Shown here piece by piece: positions 1 through 6,801 of a DNA stretch of 64,000 nucleotides; position 1 is the first letter of the stretch, and every line of letters starts with the position of its first letter. A model generated the notes under the pieces. That model ran no database searches. It was not told the origin of the DNA and saw nothing but the letters and a program-made list of their open reading frames with translations. Location: positions 4,264,001 through 4,328,000 of the forward strand of contig NZ_CP033922.1 of assembly GCF_003815715.1 (NCBI RefSeq). Direction: 5' to 3'. This stretch comes from Chryseobacterium sp. G0162 (GTDB lineage Bacteria; Bacteroidota; Bacteroidia; Flavobacteriales; Weeksellaceae). A program made the translations under genes and the position numbers.

Positions 1-370
1 TAACTAAGGGTTGTTTTCATAAGGTAGGATTACAGCGTTCTGGAGTTTTCACTAATACTCAAATATACATAACCCGGTTCAATATTAATAAATAGATTAA
101 GATTTTGTTCTTTTCGATATTTTCATGTATTTTTTATTGGGTTGTTTGAAATGAAATGTATGATTGAGCTTAAGAGCCACATTGAGATACGAGCCATAGA
201 CTTCCATCATCATAGAAAGCTATGATTGCACGTAGTGTTTACCGGAAATGTAGAAAACATAAATGTAATACACATTTAATGCAGAGGTAATTTCCATGAA
301 AACAGATTCCGGTAGTTTCGTGAGCGATTTACAAATTATAAATACGTATTACCCTTTATTACCTATAATT
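1..370. other. Leading intergenic stretch
   Basis: I see no gene, RNA or clear hairpin here. It is AT-rich and presumably holds the promoter of the secreted-protein gene that starts at 371. An in-frame ATG at 296 is present but is rejected as the start. Confidence 0.5.
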
Positions 371-1618
371 ATGATTCAAAAACAATTCTTTGGATGGATG
401 TTTATGCTTGCTGTAACAGGCATCGGATGTCAGAATAATCAATTAACTTCAGCAGCAATGGAGGAGGAGCTTCCATCGAAAGCCAGTACCAGCAGAGTAG
501 ATGCAGAGGTGAGTGTTAATCCTTATGTAGATACCAGTACTTATATCAATTCAGGCTTTAGCTTTTTAAATCCGGCCCAGGTTAATAAAAATCGTCAGGC
601 TATTGGTGGAAATGCATACACCGAAGTCTATGGATTCAATATCCCGGAAGAAAACAGGGTAAGGGGAATCCGCTGGAACACTGATGATGAAACTACTTCT
701 ATTTGGAGACCACAGGGAATTGCCGGATTTACCAAAGATGGTGTTCGCTATCTGTTGGTGAGCTGGTATGCAAAAGATGACGCCGAATATAAAGGGTCCC
801 GCATTACGCTGATCGACATCAGCCCAAGTTCAAGCACCTATCTCACCTACCGGCATATCCTTCTGGTACAGCCTGATATCCCAACCAATACCACTACCTA
901 TACCCAATACGGCTCTTACGCCCCATTGAAAGTACATGCTGGTGGCATAGCCTATTTCAAAGGGAAAATATATCTCAGCAGTACCAATCTGGGGGTTCGG
1001 ATATTTGATCTGAATAAAATTATTGAAGTAAGTACCGGAGATACGACCAATGAGAAATGTGGTAAAGATGCCAACGGAAATTTATTCGCTTTCAACTATC
1101 GGTATATATTACCTCAGACCGGGTATCAGAAGATTAATAATGCCAGTCCTTTCTCCACCATACAGGTGAATGATGAAGGAACTCAGCTTTGGACAGGACA
1201 ATATTATGCAGGCAGTGCGGATGCTTCTATTGTTCCTAAAGTCTTTGGTTTTCCTGTTGATGCCAATGGAACCATCCAAAACTCAGGGATTGTGAGTGTC
1301 GCTCCTAAAAACAGTCTTTTTACAGATAACCATGCCCATGGTATCCAGGGCGTATTCCGAAAAGGAAACAAAACATGGCTTTCCTGTACCGGATCTCCAA
1401 GCAATTCCTACGGTTCCAATGCCAGACTGGCAAGATATACCGACGGAGCAGATGATACGGTACGTTATAGATGGCCCTACGGAGCAGAGTCTCTTTATTA
1501 TGAATCTCAATACAACTATCTATGGAGCCTTACGGAATATGAACCCAATGCCGGAGCGCAGAATGGCAACCAGGTCAACCGTTGTATTTTTGCGGTAGAT
1601 TTTTCTAAGTATGAATAA
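371..1618 (+). CDS. Secreted lipoprotein-like protein of unknown function
   Basis: I chose the ATG at 371 because it starts a typical export signal (charged MIQKQ, hydrophobic core, then GIGC with Cys20). The upstream ATG at 296 would add 25 residues that spoil the signal. The lipobox is imperfect (Gly at -3), so the protein is either a lipoprotein or a cleaved secreted protein. The mature part has about 395 residues, is rich in Tyr, Gly and Asn, and contains stretches such as RWNTDDETTSIWRPQGI, HAGGIAYFKGKIYL and HAHGIQGVF. These resemble, from memory, a family of secreted actinobacterial proteins with a propeller-like pattern and no known function. No catalytic motif stands out. A strong terminator follows at 1647. 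Secretion is well supported; function is unknown. Confidence 0.8.
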   Translation: MIQKQFFGWMFMLAVTGIGCQNNQLTSAAMEEELPSKASTSRVDAEVSVNPYVDTSTYINSGFSFLNPAQVNKNRQAIGGNAYTEVYGFNIPEENRVRGIRWNTDDETTSIWRPQGIAGFTKDGVRYLLVSWYAKDDAEYKGSRITLIDISPSSSTYLTYRHILLVQPDIPTNTTTYTQYGSYAPLKVHAGGIAYFKGKIYLSSTNLGVRIFDLNKIIEVSTGDTTNEKCGKDANGNLFAFNYRYILPQTGYQKINNASPFSTIQVNDEGTQLWTGQYYAGSADASIVPKVFGFPVDANGTIQNSGIVSVAPKNSLFTDNHAHGIQGVFRKGNKTWLSCTGSPSNSYGSNARLARYTDGADDTVRYRWPYGAESLYYESQYNYLWSLTEYEPNAGAQNGNQVNRCIFAVDFSKYE

Positions 1619-1646
1619 GGGAAAATATCTAGCATAGATTGAAAAT

Positions 1647-1680
1647 AAAAGCATCATTACAACATGATGCTTTTATTTTT
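1647..1680 (+). terminator. Rho-independent terminator
   Basis: AAAAGCATCAT at 1647-1657 pairs perfectly with ATGATGCTTTT at 1664-1674 across a six-base loop, followed by a T-rich tail. It sits 29 bases after the stop of the secreted-protein gene. Confidence 0.9.
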
Positions 1681-1731
1681 TATGGTTTTCCTGAAATAGA
1701 ATTTCTAAAAATGGGCGTTGTAATTGATACA

Positions 1732-1791
1732 GGTATAAATACTTACTAAAATATGGTAGTATAAACGCCTATTGACTACGGTATAAATACC
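1732..1791. promoter_or_regulatory. Pair of GTATAAATAC boxes upstream of the 550-residue protein gene
   Basis: GGTATAAATAC occurs at 1732-1742 and 1780-1790. The second extends to GGTATAAATACC, an interrupted palindrome (GGTAT/ATACC). The copies lie 48 bases apart in the 325-base gap before the gene at 1944, and related GTATAAA or TTTATAC words lie between and after them. The same core GTATAAATAC occurs at 18287-18296 upstream of the secreted protein gene on the other strand. The arrangement suggests a regulator binding site, but the regulator is unknown. Confidence 0.4.
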
Positions 1792-1943
1792 TGACATGAA
1801 AATTAGAGATTTATACGCTAACATCACTTCATTTTTCGCCGTTACTTTGACATGTTCAAAAGATGTTTCGAAACCCTGAACAAAAAATGGCAGTCTCCGA
1901 AAAGCCGATAAAAGAGTAGGAAAAAAACCAAAAATTATTAATC

Positions 1944-3596
1944 ATGAAAAATCCAGAAAATGTTGCTCCTTTTGTAGAAGCATCAGAACTCATTACAGAA
2001 TTAAAAGACAAGGCTAATGATATACTATCAAGTGTTTTAAGCACAGAGCTATCCTCTATAACCATTAACGGCAAAGGAAATTTCCCTTATTACTGGCAGG
2101 ATCCGTCAAATCTTAAGTTTAATAAAAAAACGTACGACTGGATCTCATCAAATCTTAAAGCCAATACTGAGCCGGTTCAGCTTGATCAGGTATTTACCAA
2201 TTATTTTATTGATGTTTTCTCAAAAGTCAATTATTCTTTATCTGAAGAAGATACAGTGATATTAAATGATGCTCATAAAAATGCTACAGATCAGCAGATG
2301 GCTTTACTTAATGCATGGGTAGGAGCTTATGGTTCGCTTCCTCCTGCAACAGAAACAATGCAGCCTATTGATATCATTATGAATAAAATCGCTACAGAAT
2401 GGGCTAATCCGGCAACTACCTTATCCCAAATTCAGAAAAGTGATAACCTGGATGCTTTACTGAATAAGACTCCGGCAAGTGGCCAACCTATTCTTCCTGT
2501 TTTAGCGAATTATCTGAATGCTCTGGGAGCCACAATATCTTTACAGAACAATGTGACGATGAATAATGGTTATTTATCCAGAGTGTTAAAGAATGTACAA
2601 CAGCCTAAAAAAGATAACGGAGGTCTGCAGTTGAATGACGACAGTGTTTTACCTGCCTTCCAGGTGACAACACCCCTTAGCGATATTTTAAACGGACTTA
2701 AAAATACCTCTCAGGCGGCTCAGATAGACATGGAAGTTAAACGTGAATCCGAAAGCCGGTTCCAGGTTTCCGTACAAGGGAAGACTGGTTTTTCTATTCC
2801 TATCTTCGACTTCTTTACCTTAGGAATTGGGGGCAATGCTAATTATTTCAGTGAAGATATCGCCATCAGCAAAAACTCGATCAAAATATCGATGTCTTTT
2901 ACCGGAGTTACGCTTGTCAATTTTGGTCCTACAGATTTTAATATTGCAAGCAATATGTACTGGGCATGGTTTGATCCTATCCGTAAAGCGGAAGTAAACA
3001 GTGCAGACAAAGAGAAAGAAAAACATATTTCCGGATATAAATTTTCTCCGAATCCTGCTACAAAATTCGGACCTGACGGACCTTTCGGTCTGCTGAACGG
3101 GGTTGCAATTTCTAATTACCCTAGTGTTGAGATTACGGTAACTGGTGAAGATTATAAAAGTATTCAAAAAACCTTTGAACAATCTTCTTCTGCAACACTT
3201 TCCTTCTTAGGAATTCCTTTGGCCAGTGTTACAGAGTCTACGTATTCTTCGTCTATTCAGGTAGACAGTTCAAAATCAACTATCAAGATCACTTTAACCC
3301 CTCCTCAAAGTCTGATCGCTGGTAACAATAGAGATTCCATAGCCTGGGTTCTTGGTGCTATCGTCGATTATCCTGCACAGGTAAATAGTGAAAGGGAAAT
3401 GCTTGAGAAAGGTGCCTATCCCAATTATCAGCTCTATAAAGATAACACCGGAACTACCTATTGTTCAGGAAGCAAAGTGAAATCTCACGATGTGGGCAGT
3501 GCTTGGGTCAGTAAATGTCTTGCTGCCCATCCGGGAACAAGCTGCTCCGGAAAACCATGGACAAGCCCTAGCCAAAAAGGAACAGTTTGGCCATAA
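1944..3596 (+). CDS. Unrecognised 550-residue protein, probably cytoplasmic or non-classically exported
   Basis: The start ATG at 1944 begins MKNPENVAPF and shows no signal peptide or membrane segment. The first 230 residues look helical and mixed. Residues from about 240 onward are rich in Ser, Thr and alternating hydrophobics, as in beta structure (for example QVSVQGKTGFSIPIFDFFTLGIGGNANYF split by Gly). The C-terminus has four of its cysteines close together (CSG, SKCLAAHPGTSCSG), which would suit disulfides. I do not recognise the family. The mix of a signal-less N-terminus with a beta-rich, Cys-bearing C-terminus is unusual. It stands alone, with repeated GTATAAATAC boxes upstream and a terminator downstream. 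Confidence 0.75.
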   Translation: MKNPENVAPFVEASELITELKDKANDILSSVLSTELSSITINGKGNFPYYWQDPSNLKFNKKTYDWISSNLKANTEPVQLDQVFTNYFIDVFSKVNYSLSEEDTVILNDAHKNATDQQMALLNAWVGAYGSLPPATETMQPIDIIMNKIATEWANPATTLSQIQKSDNLDALLNKTPASGQPILPVLANYLNALGATISLQNNVTMNNGYLSRVLKNVQQPKKDNGGLQLNDDSVLPAFQVTTPLSDILNGLKNTSQAAQIDMEVKRESESRFQVSVQGKTGFSIPIFDFFTLGIGGNANYFSEDIAISKNSIKISMSFTGVTLVNFGPTDFNIASNMYWAWFDPIRKAEVNSADKEKEKHISGYKFSPNPATKFGPDGPFGLLNGVAISNYPSVEITVTGEDYKSIQKTFEQSSSATLSFLGIPLASVTESTYSSSIQVDSSKSTIKITLTPPQSLIAGNNRDSIAWVLGAIVDYPAQVNSEREMLEKGAYPNYQLYKDNTGTTYCSGSKVKSHDVGSAWVSKCLAAHPGTSCSGKPWTSPSQKGTVWP

Positions 3597-3622
3597 ACAA
3601 ATAAAATCCCATTAATAATAAG

Positions 3623-3650
3623 AGACTGTCTTTTGAGGCAGTCTTTTATA
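3623..3650 (+). terminator. Rho-independent terminator
   Basis: AGACTGTC at 3623-3630 pairs with GGCAGTCT at 3637-3644 (one G-U), followed by TTTATATTAT. It closes the 550-residue protein gene. Confidence 0.8.
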
Positions 3651-3675
3651 TTATAATGGTTTTTTGATTTTTACT

Positions 3676-3780
3676 CTTAGTTACCGCACGATTGTAGCGT
3701 GTGGTTTTTTACCTCAATCCTCTTCTCCTTAGTTACCGCACGAATCCTTTCGTGTGGTTTATGGTTTTTTATCTCAATCC
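3676..3780. repeat. Two REP-like palindromes upstream of the RAYT transposase
   Basis: Two copies of a short palindromic repeat lie head to tail. In the first, ACCGCACG (3683-3690) pairs with CGTGTGGT (3698-3705). In the second, ACCGCACGAA (3735-3744) pairs with TTCGTGTGGT (3749-3758) around a four-base loop. Both are preceded by CTTAGTT and followed by the tail TTTTT-A-CTCAATCC, so the repeated unit is about 50 bases. A third copy in the opposite orientation follows the transposase at 4399. Flanking palindromes of this kind are the expected substrates of REP-associated tyrosine transposases. Confidence 0.8.
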
Positions 3781-3819
3781 CATTCTCATAAAGTTTTTAT
3801 CTTTATAAAAACATAATTG

Positions 3820-4479
3820 ATGAGTCGTAATTACAAATTCCATAATCCTGAAGGATTATATTTCATAAGTTTTGCTGTTGTAGGTTGGCTGGATGTCTTT
3901 ATTAGAAATGAATACAAAGAAATTTTTGTAGAAAGTTTAAGATTTTGCCAAAAGAATAAAGGAATGGAAATACATGCATGGTGCATCATGTCAAATCATG
4001 TGCATTTAGTGTTCAGAAGTATAAATGGGCAAAAACCAGAAGCTCTGATAGGAGATTTAAAAAGATTTATAAGCAAAGCACTTGTGACCGCTATCAAAGA
4101 AAATCCTACAGAAAGCAGAAAGGAGTTTTTATTAAATTTCTTTCTCAAAGAAGGTTCAAAGGCTTCAAATGTAAACCAATACCAATTTTGGAGACATGAT
4201 AATAAACCCATTGAGTTGTGGAGCAATAGAGTGATTAATCAGAAGATTAATTATGTACATCAAAATCCTGTAAAAGCAGGTTTGGTTTTCCGTGCAGAAG
4301 ATTATAGATACAGCAGTGCAATAGATTATTCTGATGAAAAAGGGCTTTTAGATGATATTGTTTTTTTTTTAGAATGTCTGATTTGTAATATTATATTAAA
4401 ACCACGAAAGATTCGTGCGGTAGTGGGGATTTTTCTTCTGATAATAAATAACCATACAGTTTCGTCAATAACATTATAG
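3820..4479 (+). CDS. REP-associated tyrosine transposase (RAYT, Y1_Tnp superfamily)
   Basis: This is a single-domain HUH transposase-like protein of the type that mobilises or maintains REP palindromes. The start is the ATG at 3820; the TTG just before it is not needed. The HUH motif is HVH at residues 60-62 within CIMSNHVHLV. The C-terminal half has QKINYVHQNPVKAGLV, the Tyr/NPV motif of this family. Palindromes flank the gene (3683, 3735 and inverted 4401). The C-terminus looks abnormal: after LLDDIVFF at a run of ten T (4361-4370) the frame runs on through the downstream palindrome. With a tract one T longer or two T shorter the protein would end as RMSDL at a TAA at 4386, just before the palindrome. 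So either the tail is a recent frameshift or the tract is variable. Family call is firm; activity is uncertain. Confidence 0.88.
   Translation: MSRNYKFHNPEGLYFISFAVVGWLDVFIRNEYKEIFVESLRFCQKNKGMEIHAWCIMSNHVHLVFRSINGQKPEALIGDLKRFISKALVTAIKENPTESRKEFLLNFFLKEGSKASNVNQYQFWRHDNKPIELWSNRVINQKINYVHQNPVKAGLVFRAEDYRYSSAIDYSDEKGLLDDIVFFLECLICNIILKPRKIRAVVGIFLLIINNHTVSSITL
4399..4423 (-). repeat. REP-like palindrome downstream of RAYT, inverted copy
   Basis: AAACCACGAA (4399-4408) and TTCGTGCGGT (4412-4421) form a hairpin that is the reverse complement of the second upstream copy at 3735-3758, with two bases missing in one arm. It brackets the transposase gene with the upstream pair. Confidence 0.75.
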
Positions 4480-4596
4480 TTTTCTTATTCTTAAAAAAAT
4501 CCTTTCAGGAAAGTTGAGATACTTTTATTTTAATATAAATCTTAATATTGGGAATTATTATTATATTTGATACTTAACAAGTTAATAACGAAAAAC

Positions 4597-4764
4597 ATGA
4601 AAAATTTAAAAAAAGTTTCAAGAAAAGAAATGAAGCAAGTAAAGGGTGGTGAAGGTAATAATGGTGATTCAAAATGCCCTCCTGGAACCAATGACTGTAT
4701 TTTACCATTTGGAGGGAATATGTGTATTCCTGATGACAATCAAATGGCATGTCCAGAGTTATAA
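4597..4764 (+). CDS. GG-leader bacteriocin-like peptide precursor
   Basis: The precursor has 55 residues. I chose the ATG at 4597 because it starts the conserved leader MKNLKKVSRKEMKQVKGG, which ends in the double-glycine cleavage signal. An in-frame ATG at 4567 only adds ten residues. The Bacteroidota family with leaders of the form MKNLKKLSREELKxIxGG is annotated as bacteriocin-like or natural-product precursor. The core has 37 residues with four cysteines (KCPP, NDCI, NMCI, MACP), enough for two disulfides or thioether-type modification. No peptidase-ABC exporter, LanB/LanC or radical SAM enzyme is present in the window, so processing genes must be elsewhere. TATATTTG at 4562-4569 could be a -7 element. 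A terminator follows at 4805. The bioactivity is inference. Confidence 0.85.
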   Translation: MKNLKKVSRKEMKQVKGGEGNNGDSKCPPGTNDCILPFGGNMCIPDDNQMACPEL

Positions 4765-4804
4765 GACAGAATCTTAAAGCATCGATAGTGCTGAATGTAT
4801 TTCT

Positions 4805-4837
4805 AAAAAGCCTTTCAGGAGAATTGAAAGGCTTTTT
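4805..4837. terminator. Bidirectional terminator, part of a relic
   Basis: AAAAAGCCTTTC (4805-4816) pairs perfectly with GAAAGGCTTTTT (4826-4837). It can serve the GG-leader peptide gene on the plus strand and the lipoprotein gene at 4962 on the minus strand. It is homologous to the terminator of the 798-residue protein gene at 6752-6786. Confidence 0.9.
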
Positions 4838-4935
4838 AATTAGAAAATCTATTATTTAAAAATTTCATTCTGGTAAAGAAGATGACTATCTTCATCAAAA
4901 CTCATTAATATTATACTGTTGTCAGAAGGTTTAGT
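4838..4935 (-). pseudogene. Relic of the 3' end of the 798-residue secreted protein gene
   Basis: Read on the minus strand and ending at the TAA at 4853-4855, this stretch encodes SFDEDSHLLYQNEIFK followed by a stop. The intact gene at 6802-9198 ends SFDDDDNLLYQNEIFK. The nucleotide match continues through the stop into the homologous terminator (4805-4837 versus 6752-6786). Only about the last 25 codons can be recognised, and there is no start. It is a direct-orientation duplicate separated from the original by the lipoprotein and serine hydrolase genes. Confidence 0.85.
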
Positions 4936-4961
4936 TTATACGAAAGGATTTGTGAAAAAAA

Positions 4962-5432
4962 TTAGCGGACAAGAAAATATATTCCAACAGCAATTCCGGC
5001 ATAAGCCAGAACTGTAATAATATCAGCTATGGGTTTTGAAAAACGTTTTTCCGCAATCTTATCACCATTGATCTGGTTCTTATGGAATTTCAGAATTTTT
5101 TTAGGACTATTAACCGGATGGGCTACCAGGCTGTCGCTTTCCCATCGGTCAACGATTACTTTATAGCTCTTGCCGTCAACGTCAATTTTAACATTTTTAT
5201 TGGGGGTAAGTTTCTCCTGAATATTGATTGGGACAGGTGCTTGTTGTGTGGTAGGGCTTTGGAATTCAGCAGCTGCACTTTGCATTTGAGGAGCATCAGG
5301 AGTCGTACGAATAGCATTCTTTTTAAATGCTTGTTTATTGTCTGGTGCTGTAGTCACTTGCTTTTTAACCTGGTAAGTATAGCAACTGGTAAGAGAAAAT
5401 AATATGATGATGAGATAAAGATTCTTTTGCAT
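4962..5432 (-). CDS. Small lipoprotein of unknown function with C-terminal membrane segment
   Basis: The protein has 156 residues. The N-terminus MQKNLYLIIILFSLTSC is a lipoprotein signal with lipobox LTSC (Cys17). After a Gln/Ala/Pro-rich linker comes a short domain (VKIDVDGKSYKVIVDRWESDSLVAHP...KILKFHKNQI) that looks like a small beta-barrel or conserved Bacteroidota motif. The last 20 residues (IITVLAYAGIAVGIYFLVR) form a hydrophobic segment. No enzymatic motif is visible. Its transcription probably ends at the relic terminator at 4805-4837. Function unknown. Confidence 0.8.
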   Translation of the reverse strand: MQKNLYLIIILFSLTSCYTYQVKKQVTTAPDNKQAFKKNAIRTTPDAPQMQSAAAEFQSPTTQQAPVPINIQEKLTPNKNVKIDVDGKSYKVIVDRWESDSLVAHPVNSPKKILKFHKNQINGDKIAEKRFSKPIADIITVLAYAGIAVGIYFLVR

Positions 5433-5538
5433 TGGTTAAATTTAAGAATTAAACGGAATATTTAGTATTTTCTTTTGAAGAAACCTGTTAAAAAATTGTA
5501 GTGTTTCGATTTCCGTTTATTGTTTTGCTTACCACCTG

Positions 5539-6603
5539 TTATGGTTTGTCTTGTATTTCCGGAAGCTTAATTTCTTTGTTATAAAGCAGATCAACAACAT
5601 TTTGCATGAAGTTTTCTTTTTTAATTCGCTCTCCATTCGTAACATAAGCGATGGAGAGGTCATCTTCTTTATTATAAATAAGAATGGCATGTGATCCTAA
5701 TGTATCTCCACCATGTCCATAAAATATAAGATCGTTAAAATCCCAGATTGCCATCCCTCTTCCCCAATTTTCTTTTCCTGGTTTAGGCTCCATCAGCTCC
5801 ATGGATTCTTTCTTTAGGATCTTATTATGGAATAAACTATTGATGAAAATATTCAGATCATAAGGGGTCGCTGAGACATCGCCTACGCCAATTACATTGA
5901 GTAAATTTATTTCCTTTTTCAGAATCGTCCATGAATTGTTTTCATATCGATAAGGCAGAAATACATTTTTTTGATCAGGTTTGAAAGAAGCCAGATTTTT
6001 GAGCCTCAGAGGCTGTATAATTTCTGAATAGAGTATTTGGTAAAACGGTTTATTATGCTTTTTTTCAAGAATTTTAGTCAGGAGGTAATAAGCGGAGTTT
6101 GAATATGCTGTTTTTTCGCCAGGTTCAAAGCTTTTCCCTTGTTTGACAATGAGTTCCATGATTTCCCGGTCAGTGGTCTTTTCCGTTACCCAAACCTCTC
6201 CGTCTTTTACCACATAACTTCCCAATCCGCTGGTATGTTCTAATAAATTTTTAAGGGTTATGAGCTCTGAATTTGGAACTTCCGGATAAAACGCTGAAAG
6301 TTTATCATTTAAATCTAATTTTTTTTCTTCAATTAATTTAAAAATTAAAACAGCGGTCATCATTTTGGTCACAGAACCCACCTGATATCGGGTATTTTTA
6401 TCATCAATTAATTCAGATATATTTTTTTGTCCAAAACTTTTAGCATATACTTCTTTCCCATTTTTAAAAACTGACAAACGTCCCACTCCTAAATTATTAT
6501 TCTCAATATAATTGAAATAATTATCTAATTTTTCAGAATGAATCGTTTGTGAAAAAAAGTAATTTGAAACAAGAAGAACTAAGAATGCCATTGAGGTTTT
6601 CAT
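5539..6603 (-). CDS. Serine hydrolase, class C beta-lactamase / penicillin-binding family
   Basis: The ATG at 6603 starts a signal peptide (MKTSMAFLVLLVSNYFFSQ); an upstream ATG at 6648 would precede it with 15 unrelated residues. The protein has 354 residues. The three catalytic motifs are all present: S-V-T-K at 77-80, Y-S-N at 167-169 and H-G-G at 297-299. It is therefore likely an active periplasmic or secreted D-Ala-D-Ala peptidase, esterase or beta-lactamase-like enzyme; sequence alone cannot fix the substrate. The gene lies between the relic at 4805-4935 and the parent gene of that relic. This is one of three such hydrolases in the window (also 20034 and 23696). Confidence 0.88.
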   Translation of the reverse strand: MKTSMAFLVLLVSNYFFSQTIHSEKLDNYFNYIENNNLGVGRLSVFKNGKEVYAKSFGQKNISELIDDKNTRYQVGSVTKMMTAVLIFKLIEEKKLDLNDKLSAFYPEVPNSELITLKNLLEHTSGLGSYVVKDGEVWVTEKTTDREIMELIVKQGKSFEPGEKTAYSNSAYYLLTKILEKKHNKPFYQILYSEIIQPLRLKNLASFKPDQKNVFLPYRYENNSWTILKKEINLLNVIGVGDVSATPYDLNIFINSLFHNKILKKESMELMEPKPGKENWGRGMAIWDFNDLIFYGHGGDTLGSHAILIYNKEDDLSIAYVTNGERIKKENFMQNVVDLLYNKEIKLPEIQDKP

Positions 6604-6751
6604 GATTAATAGGTTTATTAGTTGCTGATATAAAAATTGAAGTCTCAAATATATTACATCTGCTAATATCTGAGTCTGTTTGTATGATAATTTTAAATTA
6701 TTTTCAAAGTCTTATGGTATTGCATGTCTTCCAGGTTCCGATTTCAAAACT

Positions 6752-6786
6752 AAAAAAGCCTCTCAGGAAAACTGAAAGGCTTTGTA
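6752..6786 (-). terminator. Terminator of the 798-residue protein gene
   Basis: On the minus strand AAAGCCTTTCAG and CTGAGAGGCTTT pair across a short loop and are followed by TTT-A. It lies 16 bases after the stop at 6802. Confidence 0.85.
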
Positions 6787-6801
6787 ATCTGGAGAAATAT
6801 A

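Noticed and set aside
1204..1598. Overlapping frames inside the first secreted-protein gene
   Set aside because: They are shadows of a gene with a full-length frame and signal peptide.
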